From Tannerella sp. (GTDB lineage: Bacteria > Bacteroidota > Bacteroidia > Bacteroidales > Tannerellaceae): a DNA stretch of 64,000 bases. Below are positions 1-10,182 of this stretch, piece by piece. The first letter of the stretch is position 1; every line of letters starts with the position of its first letter. The DNA lies in contig JAITVY010000117.1 of NCBI GenBank assembly GCA_031285565.1, positions 1 to 64,000 on the forward strand, read 5' to 3'. The notes below the pieces were generated by a model that was not told the DNA's origin, ran no database searches, and was given only the letters and a program-made list of their open reading frames with translations. A program made the position numbers and the translations under genes.

Positions 1-99
1 ACTAATATTCAAAGAGCGCATAAGACCAGATCTACATCCGGGCTTTTAATTCATACGATGGGTAAAATTGCCATCGCTTTTATTTATCTTATTTTTTAA
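1..99 (+). other. possible 3' end of an upstream gene, cut by the window edge
   Basis: Frame 1 is open from the window edge to a TAA at 97-99 (32 codons) and ends in a hydrophobic stretch. Frame 2 is also open, to a TAA at 47-49, so the reading frame cannot be decided here. No domain is recognisable. The tpiA start lies 40 bases after the frame 1 stop. Confidence 0.25.
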
Positions 100-138
100 A
101 TACTGATTCGCATTATTAATTAATAAATACATAAACTA

Positions 139-894
139 ATGAGAAAGAATATTGTAGCAGGCAACTGGAAGATGAATACTACACTTCCTGAAGGCTTAGC
201 ATTGGCAAAAGGTTTAAATGAAGTTTTGAAAGGTAAAACAGTAAACTGTGATGTGATAATCGGGACGCCTTTTACTCATTTAGCAAGTATTGTTGCTGTT
301 ATTGATACTGCCAAAATCGGTGTTGCTGCTGAAAATGTAGCTAATAAAGAAAAAGGTGCTTTTACAGGTGAAGTATCTGCTGCAATGGTTGCATCTACTG
401 GTGCTACTTATGCTATTTTGGGACATTCGGAGCGTCGGGCCTATTATGGTGAAACAGACGCGATTTTAAAGGAAAAAGTATTATTGACTTTAGCGAATAA
501 TTTAACTCCTATTTTTTGTATTGGTGAAGTGCTGGAAGAAAGAGAAGCAGAAAAACATTTTGATGTAGTAAAGTCTCAACTCGAAAATGCTCTATTTGGT
601 CTTTCTGCAGAAGACTTCAGCAAGATTGTTTTGGCATATGAACCTGTATGGGCTATTGGAACAGGGAAAACTGCGACTCCGGAGCAGGCACAGGAAATAC
701 ATGCATTTATACGTAAGACAATAGCAGGGAAATATGGTGAGAGTATTGCAAATAATACGTCCATTTTATATGGAGGTAGTGCAAATGCTGGCAATGCTAA
801 AGAATTATTTTCGAAACCGGATGTTGACGGTGGGTTAATTGGGGGTGCATCGTTAAGTGTAGAAAACTTTTTGCCTATAATAGAAGCTTTTTGA
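139..894 (+). CDS. tpiA: triosephosphate isomerase
   Basis: Interconverts dihydroxyacetone phosphate and glyceraldehyde 3-phosphate in glycolysis and gluconeogenesis; cytosolic. The 251-residue length is normal for a single TIM barrel. The substrate-binding lysine is K11 in NWKMN (9-13), the electrophile is H96 in GHSERR (95-100), and the catalytic base is E168 in [11 protein letters not shown], followed by the flexible loop 6. The phosphate-binding YGGS segment is near residue 213. The ATG at 139 gives the standard N-terminus. A SPOR-domain gene starts 10 bases after the stop and folE follows, so the three genes look co-transcribed. All catalytic residues are present, and identity is secure. 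Confidence 0.98.
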   Translation: MRKNIVAGNWKMNTTLPEGLALAKGLNEVLKGKTVNCDVIIGTPFTHLASIVAVIDTAKIGVAAENVANKEKGAFTGEVSAAMVASTGATYAILGHSERRAYYGETDAILKEKVLLTLANNLTPIFCIGEVLEEREAEKHFDVVKSQLENALFGLSAEDFSKIVLAYEPVWAIGTGKTATPEQAQEIHAFIRKTIAGKYGESIANNTSILYGGSANAGNAKELFSKPDVDGGLIGGASLSVENFLPIIEAF

Positions 895-904
895 ATTCTT
901 GATT

Positions 905-1381
905 ATGAAGCGTTGTTTTTACTTCCTGTTATTCTGTGTTTTTTGTTCCGGAGGATCGATGGCACAATCTTCTGTTTTTGACGGTTTGGCCAGCTCGGGA
1001 GTTGGTCAGGGCAAGATTACAATCAATCAACCGAATGATATTCGTAGATTAGTTGGTAGCCGTTCTGCTAATGAAAAAATAGAAGTTGTTGGTGATAAGA
1101 GTTATTTGGTTGTTCCGGGTTATCGAATACAGGTGTTTTCAGGGAATAATCAACGCAAATCAAAAGATGAAGCCGATTCTAAAAAACGTCAGATTGATCA
1201 ACAATATAGTGGCGTTTCAACATATGTCACCTTCATGGCGCCTTTCTGGAGGCTTCGTGTAGGTGACTATACTACTTATGAAGAAGCGTATTCGATGATG
1301 TATAAACTAATTGAATCGTTTCCTTCGTTTAAAAAAGAAATTCATATAACAAAAGAAGACGTCCGAATCCCCCTGAACTAA
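905..1381 (+). CDS. secreted SPOR-domain protein
   Basis: A small exported protein of 158 residues. Residues 1 to about 21 form a signal peptide (hydrophobic FYFLLFCVFC, then GGSMAQ before the predicted cleavage). From about residue 72 the sequence VVPGYRIQVFSGNNQRKSK starts a SPOR domain, the fold that binds denuded peptidoglycan glycan strands at the septum in well-studied members. The frame also allows a TTG start at 899; I chose the ATG at 905 because it begins directly with the charged signal-peptide n-region. It lies between tpiA and folE with short spacers (10 and 15 bases). Its specific role is unknown; cell-envelope or division-site binding is inferred from the domain only. Confidence 0.85.
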   Translation: MKRCFYFLLFCVFCSGGSMAQSSVFDGLASSGVGQGKITINQPNDIRRLVGSRSANEKIEVVGDKSYLVVPGYRIQVFSGNNQRKSKDEADSKKRQIDQQYSGVSTYVTFMAPFWRLRVGDYTTYEEAYSMMYKLIESFPSFKKEIHITKEDVRIPLN

Positions 1382-1396
1382 AATTCGAAAAGAGAA

Positions 1397-1975
1397 ATGG
1401 CAGAGAATGAATCGTTGCTTGATGTGCAGACCCGATTGGCAGAGCATTATCGTGAGATAATAAAGCTTTTGGGTGAGGATGAATCGCGTGAGGGCTTACT
1501 CAAAACTCCTCTACGTGTTGCTAAAGCGATGCAATCTCTGACACGTGGTTATTATGAAGATCCGGAAGCCGTATTAACATCTGCGATGTTTCAGGAGGAT
1601 TATAAGCAGATGGTGATCGTTAAAGACATTGATTTCTTTTCTCTTTGTGAACATCATATGCTTCCTTTTTTTGGAAAAGCGCATGTGGCATATATTCCTC
1701 GTAAATATATTACCGGATTAAGTAAAATTCCTCGTGTAGTAGATATTTTTGCACATCGGTTGCAGGTACAGGAGCGAATGACTCTGCAAATAAAAGAATG
1801 TATTCAGAAAACGCTTAACCCTTTAGGCGTAATGGTTGTAATTGAGGCACAGCATATGTGCATGCAAATGCGGGGTGTTGAGAAGCAAAACTCTTTAACA
1901 ACTACCTCTGATTTTACAGGTTTTTTCCAACAAGCAAAAACCCGTGAAGAGTTTATGAATTTAATTAAGAAGTAA
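1397..1975 (+). CDS. folE: GTP cyclohydrolase I
   Basis: Converts GTP to 7,8-dihydroneopterin triphosphate, the first step to tetrahydrofolate and related pterins; cytosolic. The 192-residue length fits the type I (FolE) family. The zinc-site and active-site segment [20 protein letters not shown] lies at about residues 81-100, and the second zinc cysteine is in the [17 protein letters not shown] segment at about residues 155-171, the family signature. The central GLSKIPR motif is also intact. It is the last gene of the tpiA-SPOR-folE run and is followed by a hairpin at 2023-2053. Identity is secure. Confidence 0.97.
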   Translation: MAENESLLDVQTRLAEHYREIIKLLGEDESREGLLKTPLRVAKAMQSLTRGYYEDPEAVLTSAMFQEDYKQMVIVKDIDFFSLCEHHMLPFFGKAHVAYIPRKYITGLSKIPRVVDIFAHRLQVQERMTLQIKECIQKTLNPLGVMVVIEAQHMCMQMRGVEKQNSLTTTSDFTGFFQQAKTREEFMNLIKK

Positions 1976-2022
1976 ACCTTCTATTCTATCTAAATTTCAT
2001 AGTTGTTTGATATATTATTTAA

Positions 2023-2053
2023 CATAAAAAGAAGCTATATGCTCCTTTTTATG
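2023..2053 (+). terminator. stem-loop downstream of folE
   Basis: CATAAAAAGAAGC pairs with GCTCCTTTTTATG over 13 positions with one mismatch, loop TATAT. It starts 47 bases after the folE stop and the descending arm carries the T-run. It probably ends the tpiA-SPOR-folE transcript. Confidence 0.6.
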
Positions 2054-2360
2054 AAGAATTATGCTATTTAGCTCCATATTTTTACGGAAAAAGGAAAAAA
2101 TGAAACGCTTTTTTCTATTATTCGCATTGTTACACTACCAAAATCATATTTTCTTTGTACATATGTTCATTTAGAATCGTGCATCTATTCTCAAAAGCGT
2201 CTTAGCTTGTGAAAGTACAGACGTTTTTATTCTAATCAAAAAGTGTTGGAGCAGGAGAATCTAGAATTGAAAAAGTGTATTTTGTAGTGTTTTAATTGTT
2301 TGTCATAAATCTCTCGGTCAATAGACTTGACTTCTAATGTTTTTGTATTAGTTTAAATTA
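2054..2360. other. intergenic region without a recognised gene
   Basis: About 300 bases between the folE hairpin and the comM terminator. It is AT-rich, has no open frame of useful size and no tRNA-like fold that I can see. I find no promoter with both Bacteroidota elements here. Confidence 0.5.
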
Positions 2361-2398
2361 AAAAAACACTCCTGGCTTGGGAAAGCCGGGGTGTTTTC
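2361..2398 (-). terminator. terminator of comM
   Basis: Hairpin with core GGCTT/AAGCC (2374-2378 and 2383-2387), extended by CC/GG and by CAC/GTG with A-rich and T-rich flanks. Read on the minus strand it ends in a T-run (complement of the A-run at 2357-2366). It abuts the comM stop codon. Confidence 0.75.
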
Positions 2399-3943
2399 TC
2401 ATGTACCCCAGCTTTCACGATCCAGATTGCGGTAGTTGATTGCTTCTGCTAAATGGTATGGTTTGATGTTTTCAGCCTGATCTAAATCCGCAATTGTTCG
2501 GGATACTTTTAAAATCCTGTCGTATGCTCTTGCTGATAAAGCAAGACGTTGCATTGCACTCTTTAAAAGTTTTAATCCATCCTGATCGGGTACGACATAT
2601 TGATGCAAATGGCGTGAAGTCATTTGTGCATTACAATGGATATGGTCGTCACCTGAAAATCGTTGATTTTGTATTTCCCTTGCCTGGATTACACGTTCCC
2701 GGATAGCAGCACTAGGCTCAGATGGTTTTTGTTCTGAGATCTTTTCAAAAGGAACGGGTACAATCTCGATTTGAATATCAATGCGGTCTAATAAAGGGCC
2801 GGAGATGCGGTTCATGTATTTCTGTACACTCCCGGCATTACAAAGACAGGGCCGTTCCGGATGGTTATAATATCCGCATGGACAAGGATTCATGGATGCT
2901 ATAAGCATAAAGCTAGCTGGATAATCAACTGTAAAACGTGCTCTTGATATATTTATATGCCGATCTTCAAGTGGTTGTCGTAGCACCTCCAAAACATTAC
3001 GGGAAAATTCAGGTAATTCATCCAGGAAAAGCACGCCATTGTGTGCTAGACTGATTTCACCCGGTTGGGGAAAACCTCCTCCTCCAACCATTGCAACATC
3101 GGATATGGTATGGTGCGGGGAACGGAAAGGCCGTTGAGCCAATAATGATGTGTTTTTCTCAATCTTTCCGGCAACAGAATGTATTTTAGTGGTTTCGAGT
3201 GCTTCATGTAAGGAAAAAGGAGGGAGTATAGACGGTATACGCTTAGCCAGCATCGACTTTCCACTGCCTGGCGGACCTATCATAATCAGGTTATGTCCTC
3301 CGGCTGCTGCTATTTCTAATGCTCGTTTGACGTTTTCTTGTCCACGTACTTCAGAAAAATCGTTATCAAATAGTTGTTGGCGGGTATAAAATTCTTGGCG
3401 TGTATTTATAATTGTCGGTTCTAATTCTTTTTTGCCACAAAAGAAATGAATTACTTCCGTAATATTTTCAACACCATACACATTCAGGTTATTAACTACA
3501 GCAGCTTCATGTGCATTCTGTTTCGGGAGGATAATGCCTGTAAAATTTTCTTCGCGGGCCTTAATCGCAATTGGTAGTACTCCTTTGATTGGTTGTAGGC
3601 TACCATCCAGCGAGAGTTCTCCCATTAGAAGGTATTCTTCCAAACGTTTTTTATCCATCTCAATTTCTCCTGCAGCTGCTAAAATACCGATAGCTAGTGG
3701 TAAATCATAGGCTGATCCTTCTTTTCGAATATCAGCCGGAGCCATATTTATCACAATGCGGTTACGGGGAAATTTGAAACCATTAACCTGTAATGCTGAG
3801 ATTATTCGCTCATGACTTTCACGAACAGCATTATCAGGTAGTCCTACTAAAAAAAACTGAATTCCTTTTGTACAACTTACTTCAATTGTAATTATTGTTG
3901 CTGAAATTCCTTGAACAGCAGCAGTATATGTTTTTACTAACAT
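2399..3943 (-). CDS. comM: ComM/YifB-family Mg-chelatase-like AAA+ ATPase
   Basis: A 514-residue protein of the YifB/ComM family. In transformable bacteria ComM is a hexameric helicase that promotes branch migration during integration of incoming DNA; in other bacteria the role is less clear. The N-terminal third is the ChlI-type domain (Lon-protease-like fold). Walker A is GPPGSGKS at 223-230, Walker B lies in GVLFLDELPEF at about 305, and the cysteine-rich CPCGYYNHPERPCLC follows near 355. The C-terminal Mg-chelatase subunit domain has the usual SARAYDRILKVSRTIADL segment. It is a single-gene minus-strand unit with its own terminator. Competence itself is not shown by anything in the window. 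Confidence 0.93.
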   Translation of the reverse strand: MLVKTYTAAVQGISATIITIEVSCTKGIQFFLVGLPDNAVRESHERIISALQVNGFKFPRNRIVINMAPADIRKEGSAYDLPLAIGILAAAGEIEMDKKRLEEYLLMGELSLDGSLQPIKGVLPIAIKAREENFTGIILPKQNAHEAAVVNNLNVYGVENITEVIHFFCGKKELEPTIINTRQEFYTRQQLFDNDFSEVRGQENVKRALEIAAAGGHNLIMIGPPGSGKSMLAKRIPSILPPFSLHEALETTKIHSVAGKIEKNTSLLAQRPFRSPHHTISDVAMVGGGGFPQPGEISLAHNGVLFLDELPEFSRNVLEVLRQPLEDRHINISRARFTVDYPASFMLIASMNPCPCGYYNHPERPCLCNAGSVQKYMNRISGPLLDRIDIQIEIVPVPFEKISEQKPSEPSAAIRERVIQAREIQNQRFSGDDHIHCNAQMTSRHLHQYVVPDQDGLKLLKSAMQRLALSARAYDRILKVSRTIADLDQAENIKPYHLAEAINYRNLDRESWGT

Positions 3944-4017
3944 ATTAGAAGGGGGCTAAAAGGTACTATATATAATTTTCTGGAAAATGGAGTAGGTGAT
4001 GTTTTTTAGTCACATTT

Positions 4018-5106
4018 TTAAATTGATTCGCTTAATGCTTGCTTCAATTCATTTCCATTTTCCGTTTTTAAAATTATATCACCATCTTTATTAATTAAGA
4101 AACTTCTGGGTATAGCTTTGATATTAAACAAATCGAGCATTTTTATTGCCTGCCCGGCCGAGTCGGTTACAATGTTCCATTTAATCGAATCATTTTTTAT
4201 TAATTCCCGGACTTCTTTTGGATTTTCATCCAGACTGACTAGTAATATACCTAATGAGTCCTCAGGATATGTAGCTGCAATTTCGTCTAAAAGTAGTTCC
4301 TCTGTTTGGCACATGTCACACCATAATGCTGTAAATGCAATTATAAAAGGACGGCTCGTGTATGACTTTTCAGAGAATATTTTTCCGTAAATATTCCGAA
4401 CATTAAAAGCTGGGACCTTAGCCCCTATCATAGTTTGTTTCGCTTTCTCACTGTATGCCCTTAAGTCTTTCACTATATAAAAGTCATCAAGCTCAGGGTC
4501 TAGTTCATCGAGCAATTGATCTATTTGACCGGGCATATCCGGATCAGAAAAAAAATCTCTGATTAAAATGGCTGATGCTTCTTCGGAAGGATGTTTTTTT
4601 ATAAAAGATTCTGCTTCGCCTCGAATCTCATGGCTGATATTTGCTAACCTCGATGTATTATCTTCTTTTTCTTTGTGTTGCTCATTGCTGTTTTCGGAAG
4701 CAATAAGTGAAGTTTGTTGTTTTAATAAAGGAGCTATTTTTTTTCTGAATTCAGATAATTGGTTGTTTATTTTTCCGCCTTTTATCTGATAAGATAAAGG
4801 ATTGCGTATGTCTCCTGTAATGGTGATTGTTTTTTGAGGCTCCAGATATACGGAAATCCATTGTGCTTGTTTCTCAAAATAAACCGTAAGTGTACGGAAG
4901 TCTTCCTGAACTTGTGTGATAATTATTGCACTGCTTCCATCACAAAAGAGTGTATCAACACTTTTCCTATCTGATGCTTCAAAAATTGCATACAAATTTT
5001 GTGCTTCAAGATTGGATAAGTCTATCTTTATTTGATAACCAGCCTTGTCTTTACATGAAAAGAGTAAAGATAAAATACATCCTATGAATAACAGTTTCTT
5101 TAACAT
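4018..5106 (-). CDS. lipoprotein with DUF4369-like N-terminus and thioredoxin-like C-terminus
   Basis: A 362-residue predicted lipoprotein: hydrophobic signal followed by the lipobox LLFSC with Cys18. Residues about 24-115 resemble the DUF4369 beta-rich domain common in Bacteroidota envelope proteins, followed by a charged helical linker (about 120-215). The C-terminal domain (from about 228) is thioredoxin-like of the TlpA/ResA kind: the redox motif WCDMC puts the active cysteines at 263 and 266, and the cis-proline segment is IPRSF at about 334. A role in reducing or isomerising disulfides in envelope proteins is inferred. It stands alone between comM and pckA on the same strand, and the substrate is unknown. 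Confidence 0.85.
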   Translation of the reverse strand: MLKKLLFIGCILSLLFSCKDKAGYQIKIDLSNLEAQNLYAIFEASDRKSVDTLFCDGSSAIIITQVQEDFRTLTVYFEKQAQWISVYLEPQKTITITGDIRNPLSYQIKGGKINNQLSEFRKKIAPLLKQQTSLIASENSNEQHKEKEDNTSRLANISHEIRGEAESFIKKHPSEEASAILIRDFFSDPDMPGQIDQLLDELDPELDDFYIVKDLRAYSEKAKQTMIGAKVPAFNVRNIYGKIFSEKSYTSRPFIIAFTALWCDMCQTEELLLDEIAATYPEDSLGILLVSLDENPKEVRELIKNDSIKWNIVTDSAGQAIKMLDLFNIKAIPRSFLINKDGDIILKTENGNELKQALSESI

Positions 5107-5203
5107 TCCTAGTATTCCAGGTTAAAAGGAAAAATTCGGAGTAAAGATAAATAATAAAATTCAATACAACAAATATATATAAAAGTAACATGTTTTATAA
5201 AAC

Positions 5204-5238
5204 AAAAAAGGGACAAATTATGAAAATGCCCCTTTTTT
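5204..5238 (-). terminator. terminator of pckA
   Basis: A-run plus GGG pairs with CCC plus a T-run across a 16-base loop, 23 bases past the pckA stop; the T-run lies on the minus strand. Confidence 0.75.
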
Positions 5239-5260
5239 ATCTTATTGTAGTTAAATTGTG

Positions 5261-6868
5261 TTACAATTTAGGGCCTGCGGTAACAAGTGCTTTACCTGTA
5301 TTGGTTCCTGTGAACTTCGCGAAGTTTTTGATGAAACGTGCGGCAAGATCTTTTGCTTTTTCGTCCCATTGAGCCGCATTGCTATAAGTATCACGAGGAT
5401 CCAGAATGTTAGGATCAACTCCCGGCAATGCAGTTGGAACAGTAAAATCAAAATAAGGAATTGATTTTGTCGGAGCAGAATCAATTGAGCCGTCAAGAAT
5501 AGCATCGATAATACCACGTGTATCTTTAATAGAGATACGTTTTCCTGAGCCATTCCAACCTGTGTTTACCAGATATGCCTTTGCTCCTGATTTCTGCATC
5601 TTTTTCACTAATTCTTCTCCGTATTTTGTTGGGTGCAATGATAAGAAAGCTGCACCGAAACAAGCAGAGAAAGTAGGAGTCGGTTCTGTAATACCACGTT
5701 CCGTTCCTGCTAATTTAGCAGTAAATCCAGATAAGAAATAATATTGAGTTTGCTCAGGAGTCAGGATAGAAACCGGAGGTAATACACCGAAAGCATCTGC
5801 TGAAAGGAAGATCACTTTTTCAGCCGGACCTGCTTTTGATACCGGTTTTACGATGTTTTTGATATGATCGATCGGATAAGAAACACGTGTGTTTTCTGTA
5901 ACCGATTTGTCGTTGAAATCAATTTTGCCATTGGCGTCAACAGTAACGTTTTCTAATAAAGCATCGCGTCTGATTGCATTAAAGATATCCGGTTCGCTTT
6001 CTTTATCTAAGTTGATAACTTTAGCATAGCAACCACCTTCAAAATTGAAAACGCCTTCGTCGTCCCAGCCATGTTCATCGTCACCAATCAACAAACGTTT
6101 CGGATCTGTAGAAAGCGTAGTTTTACCGGTTCCGGATAGACCAAAGAAGATTGCCGTATTTTTATTTTGCATGTCAGTGTTAGCAGAACAGTGCATTGAA
6201 GCCATGCCTTTTAATGGCAACAGATAGTTCATATAAGAGAACATCCCTTTTTTCATCTCACCACCATACCAGGTATTTAAGATTACCTGTATTTTTTCTG
6301 TCAGATTGAAAACAACAGCAGTTTCAGAATTTAGTCCTAATTCTTTATAGTTCTCAACTTTAGCTTTAGAAGCATTCATGATGATAAAATCAGGTTCTCC
6401 AAAATTGGCTAATTCTTCAGCTGTAGGGCGGATGAACATATTTGTTACAAAGTGAGCCTGCCATGCAACTTCCATGATAAAACGAAGTTTCAATCGTGAG
6501 TTTTCGTTCGCACCACAAAAAGCATCCACAACAAATAGTTTTTTGTTGGAAAGTTGTTTGGTTGCCAGATCTTTAACTGTAGCCCAGCATTTAGCATCTA
6601 CAGGTTTATTGTCATTTTTATATTCGTCGGAAGTCCACCATACGGTATCTTTACTGGTTTCATCCATTACGAAAAATTTATCTTTAGGAGAACGACCTGT
6701 GTAAACACCAGTCATTACATTTACAGCACCTAACTCGGTAACCTGACCTTTTTCAAAGCCTTCCAATCCGGGTTTTGTTTCTTCCTGGAATAGTTGATCA
6801 AAAGATGGATTGTGGACAATCTCACTTACGCCAGTAATTCCATACTTGCTCAAATCTAAATTTGCCAT
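5261..6868 (-). CDS. pckA: phosphoenolpyruvate carboxykinase (ATP)
   Basis: Interconverts oxaloacetate plus ATP with phosphoenolpyruvate, CO2 and ADP. In gut and anaerobic Bacteroidales it commonly runs in the CO2-fixing direction that feeds succinate and propionate formation. The 535-residue length is typical of the ATP-dependent family. The kinase P-loop [11 protein letters not shown] is at about 243-253, followed by the metal-binding segment with [22 protein letters not shown] near 268-289. The GRSPKDKF segment at about 58-65 contributes to substrate binding. The start matches the family N-terminus. It is a single-gene transcript by context, with a terminator at 5204-5238 and a candidate -7 element upstream. 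Confidence 0.97.
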   Translation of the reverse strand: MANLDLSKYGITGVSEIVHNPSFDQLFQEETKPGLEGFEKGQVTELGAVNVMTGVYTGRSPKDKFFVMDETSKDTVWWTSDEYKNDNKPVDAKCWATVKDLATKQLSNKKLFVVDAFCGANENSRLKLRFIMEVAWQAHFVTNMFIRPTAEELANFGEPDFIIMNASKAKVENYKELGLNSETAVVFNLTEKIQVILNTWYGGEMKKGMFSYMNYLLPLKGMASMHCSANTDMQNKNTAIFFGLSGTGKTTLSTDPKRLLIGDDEHGWDDEGVFNFEGGCYAKVINLDKESEPDIFNAIRRDALLENVTVDANGKIDFNDKSVTENTRVSYPIDHIKNIVKPVSKAGPAEKVIFLSADAFGVLPPVSILTPEQTQYYFLSGFTAKLAGTERGITEPTPTFSACFGAAFLSLHPTKYGEELVKKMQKSGAKAYLVNTGWNGSGKRISIKDTRGIIDAILDGSIDSAPTKSIPYFDFTVPTALPGVDPNILDPRDTYSNAAQWDEKAKDLAARFIKNFAKFTGTNTGKALVTAGPKL

Positions 6869-6956
6869 TTTAAATTATAAGATTAAATGATTAATATGAT
6901 AACACTTTTCTCGCATGCTTGCTTAAGATATGAAACGCAATTACTCGTTCATATTA

Positions 6957-6964
6957 CAAAAATA
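6957..6964 (-). promoter_or_regulatory. candidate -7 element for pckA
   Basis: On the minus strand this reads TATTTTTG, matching the Bacteroidota -7 consensus TAnnTTTG, 88 bases before the pckA start. I see no clear TTTG at the -33 position, so confidence is limited. Confidence 0.4.
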
Positions 6965-7054
6965 CTATATTTTTTTGAAATAGGACGGCTGATTAAAGAT
7001 ATTTTTCAGTATTTGTATTGTTTTGTGTGTAGCGTATTTAGGACTATAATAAAG

Positions 7055-7089
7055 AAAAAAGCCCATAATATTTACATTACGGGCTTTTT
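7055..7089 (-). terminator. terminator of the choice-of-anchor L gene
   Basis: AAAAAGCCC pairs with GGGCTTTTT, with ATAAT/ATTAC partly extending the stem. It lies just past the stop at 7109, with the T-run on the minus strand. Confidence 0.8.
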
Positions 7090-7108
7090 GAAATTATATA
7101 AAATCTTT

Positions 7109-9811
7109 TTATTTGATTACGATCTTATAACCGTCTCCATTATTTATCGAAACTACATATATACCGGTAGGTAATGTGGTGATGCTTGTTTCACCTTCTT
7201 TTAATGTAACCGTTTTAACCAGTATACCTGCAATTGTATTTATTTGAGCTATACCAGAGTTGTCGGATGTGATGTAAAGTTTATTACCATTCGACCAAAC
7301 TGTTTTGTCTGTGATCGTTGCATTGCCGGTGATAAAATCAATGGATATCGTGACTGGTTCCTGCACCTGACGTATCCGGATTGTAAATGAGCCGTCGTCA
7401 TTCTTAGTTATAATAATTCCTTCACTATCCGGAATTATTGTCCGGTTTGTTGTGACTACAGGAGTTTTTCCGGCATAAGCATCTCCCGGATAAATAGTGA
7501 ATACAAAATCGTCATAACTGTCTATATAATGTACTCCTGGTTGGGGATCTGTTGTAACGCCTTCAATTACCGGAATCTCAACCGGACGTACAATTGTAGG
7601 AAGTCCTTCTCCTCTTTGTACAAAGATTGTATCGATAGGATAGCATGTATTTGGTTCACGATATAAGATAAAAGCTTCGTCACCCAGATTTGCAATTTGT
7701 GACTTTGTAAATGGTTTAGAAGCTAATTCCCAGGTCAATCCTCCATCAAGGCTGCGATGTAATTGTGGAGATCCTAATGAAATCGGAATTTCCAGTTTCC
7801 CTGCATAATTAGTTGTTGTTTTGTAGTATATCGGCTTGCCAAATTCAACGTGTTGATATAAAGGACGATACATGGCAGTGTCAGTAGCTCCTCCGGTTAT
7901 TTTTACAACAATCCCAACATATTGTCCGTTTTTATAGCCGTCATAATCAGTTGAAAGCTTGAATGGGTAGCGTCGGATCGTATCCGCCATACTGGTGAGC
8001 TGAATGGTGTCGGCATTTAATGTTTTGTCATAGCTGAATAATTTTGACCCATCAAGAGACTGAACCGCATCCGAAGCTATATTAATATATTCAATAACAA
8101 TATTTGAAGTGCCGTTGAGAGCTGAACTTACAGCTGCCGTATCAAATTTAAGAGTTAAAACATATGCATCACAGCCATCATATATGAATCCATTTCCGTC
8201 GGCATCCATACCCAGATAGTCAAAAGGCTCTTTTAAATATGGATTATTCATATCTGCCTCAGGTATACCTAAATTCAAATTTGCTAAGAATACAGACGAA
8301 CCATGATTATTATCAAGGACATAAGATGTCGTACCATCTTTTTGAACAGTCTGAGCAACTGCTAATTTCAAGTGATACCATTTGCCCGGGATCAGTTTAT
8401 CGGCTTTGGCTTGTAATTTAACAGTATATCCGTCATACTCCATCATATCCTGACCAACATGATTGTATTTGAAGAGGTCGGGATTAGTCGGGACATAGTA
8501 GAACGGTCCTGTTGTAGTATTCAGACCAAGTCTGGCATTAACTTCTGTTGCAATTCCCGGACTTGGATCATATCCTGAAATGGATCGGTAAGGTGCTAAG
8601 TCTGCCACTGTCATTGTGTTCGGATCTGCATAATGATAATCAGCCGGGGTGGTAACGCTAAATGGGTTGCTTGTCATTGCTAAGTTATAGATTGCAGTAG
8701 TAATACCCCAGTTTACATAATCGATTCCGACAGGTTTATCATCAGGTAAGCGTGCAATGTTATAACGATAATATAACGTATCTGTACGTGTATGTTCGGT
8801 TATTGTTGTCGGCGCAGCAAAAGAAGGTGATGCTGTTGTATTTTCGATGTCACTTCCCGGAGGTGCATCATAAGGTCCTGTAACGAAAAATCCAAAAACA
8901 TCATTTGCAGAATAAACGCCTTCCGGATATTCATCACTGGCAAATACATAATCAAAAGTCGCAGTCCCTGCTGCCGGCTGAAAATCAAACTCTAAGATAG
9001 AGCCACAGGTAGTCCAGATTATATCATCGGATGTTAATGCATCCAGGTCACGGTCGAATGAGCTATTAGGGGTCCAATAAGTATTATCACCCGGCTCATG
9101 TTTTCTATAAAATTTACCATTACCATGTGGTCCAAGAGCTGTTGGATTAAAACTACCATAACCATGCACTTCCACTCCATGCATCGTATTAGCTCCTGCT
9201 AAAGTTGAATTTGTGGCTTTATTATTAGTCATTCCATCGTTCATTCCATGATTGGTAACATTCGGTCCTTCTGCCATTAATACAGGACCTGTTCCCATCA
9301 ATAGACCACTATCGATTTCAAATCCGGCATTTATACCATTTCCGAAATAAGCTAATGATCGCTCATTCGGATCATAGCTTGTAACAACGCCTTGATTTCC
9401 TGAGTTTCCCGGTTTTCCTGCTTTACCCCATACATTGTAATCCGGTACACGGGCATTTTGTACCCATTGTTTTGTGCTTTGATCCCAGTTCCAACCGCTA
9501 TGTTCTACATTTTGAATACGTTGGGCGTCAGCGGGTGTATGAGAATTCAGCAGGATTTTGCGGACCAAATCTTCCGGAGTATAGCTACTGATTACCGCAT
9601 CACGATTTACATGGATACTGTTAGCCAGAGGTGTGGCCGGACGAGTAGCCTGATAAACAGCATTGGGACCTCCAGATACCGGATCATCATATGCATTCCG
9701 TAATCCGATTCCATTTTTTTCGGGGATGGTATCTTTTTTTATAGGTACCGCAGCTTGTAATGAAAGATTCATTACTAACCCCAAACTTAGTAAAGTAATA
9801 ATTTTTTTCAT
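7109..9811 (-). CDS. secreted choice-of-anchor L protein with type IX sorting domain
   Basis: A 900-residue exported protein with a signal peptide at 1-20 (ends LQAA). A choice-of-anchor L domain is recognisable from its start TPEDLVRKILL near 78 and the signature FDYVFASDEYPEGVY ending at 300. The C-terminal 80 or so residues (GILVKTVTLKEGETS, then LPTGIYVVSINNGDGYKIVIK) match the type A sorting domain of the type IX secretion system, which takes proteins across the outer membrane and usually attaches them to the surface. The about 150-residue C-terminal module is shared with the next gene upstream (10183-11400). It has its own terminator. Role unknown; adhesion or surface display is only a guess. 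Confidence 0.85.
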   Translation of the reverse strand: MKKIITLLSLGLVMNLSLQAAVPIKKDTIPEKNGIGLRNAYDDPVSGGPNAVYQATRPATPLANSIHVNRDAVISSYTPEDLVRKILLNSHTPADAQRIQNVEHSGWNWDQSTKQWVQNARVPDYNVWGKAGKPGNSGNQGVVTSYDPNERSLAYFGNGINAGFEIDSGLLMGTGPVLMAEGPNVTNHGMNDGMTNNKATNSTLAGANTMHGVEVHGYGSFNPTALGPHGNGKFYRKHEPGDNTYWTPNSSFDRDLDALTSDDIIWTTCGSILEFDFQPAAGTATFDYVFASDEYPEGVYSANDVFGFFVTGPYDAPPGSDIENTTASPSFAAPTTITEHTRTDTLYYRYNIARLPDDKPVGIDYVNWGITTAIYNLAMTSNPFSVTTPADYHYADPNTMTVADLAPYRSISGYDPSPGIATEVNARLGLNTTTGPFYYVPTNPDLFKYNHVGQDMMEYDGYTVKLQAKADKLIPGKWYHLKLAVAQTVQKDGTTSYVLDNNHGSSVFLANLNLGIPEADMNNPYLKEPFDYLGMDADGNGFIYDGCDAYVLTLKFDTAAVSSALNGTSNIVIEYINIASDAVQSLDGSKLFSYDKTLNADTIQLTSMADTIRRYPFKLSTDYDGYKNGQYVGIVVKITGGATDTAMYRPLYQHVEFGKPIYYKTTTNYAGKLEIPISLGSPQLHRSLDGGLTWELASKPFTKSQIANLGDEAFILYREPNTCYPIDTIFVQRGEGLPTIVRPVEIPVIEGVTTDPQPGVHYIDSYDDFVFTIYPGDAYAGKTPVVTTNRTIIPDSEGIIITKNDDGSFTIRIRQVQEPVTISIDFITGNATITDKTVWSNGNKLYITSDNSGIAQINTIAGILVKTVTLKEGETSITTLPTGIYVVSINNGDGYKIVIK

Positions 9812-9922
9812 GTAAATTTTTATTAGAAGTTTGATGAATTTGTTGTATGCTGATGTGAAAAAGTGCTGATGTTTAGCTGTTTCTGTGACATTGATTCGCT
9901 TGTAAATAATATAGATTTATGT

Positions 9923-9946
9923 ACGAAAATAAGAAAACATTTTCGT
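9923..9946. promoter_or_regulatory. ACGAAAAT/ATTTTCGT dyad upstream of the choice-of-anchor L gene
   Basis: ACGAAAAT (9923-9930) and ATTTTCGT (9939-9946) form a perfect 8-base inverted repeat with an 8-base spacer, followed by another ACGAAAG at 9954-9960. It lies about 115 bases before the start at 9811. A similar CGAAAA/TTTTCG dyad occurs upstream of aroK. It may be an operator; the protein that binds it is unknown. Confidence 0.4.
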
Positions 9947-10126
9947 TTTATACACGAAAGATTGTTAAAATAGTTTTATTTTTAGGTTAAATTTGTAGAT
10001 AAACTGATAAGTCATATTATTTTTTTGTTTTTGGATACGTGTCTCGTCTTCAATGGACTATATGATATTTTTTGTCCTATATGAAAGATCGATGAGTGAT
10101 TGCAAGAAGATGACAAGGATAGAAAT

Positions 10127-10161
10127 AAAAAAAGGATGACTTCAAAAGTCACCCTTTTTTT
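10127..10161 (-). terminator. terminator of the 405-residue type IX cargo gene
   Basis: A-run plus GGaTGAC pairs with GTCAcCC plus a T-run over a short loop, directly past the stop at 10183. Confidence 0.8.
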
Positions 10162-10182
10162 ATTCAAAATAAATATAGAGAT

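Noticed and set aside
2054-2360. RNA gene in the folE-comM interval
   Set aside because: I looked for tRNA-like and other conserved folds and saw none; only the two flanking terminators are supported.
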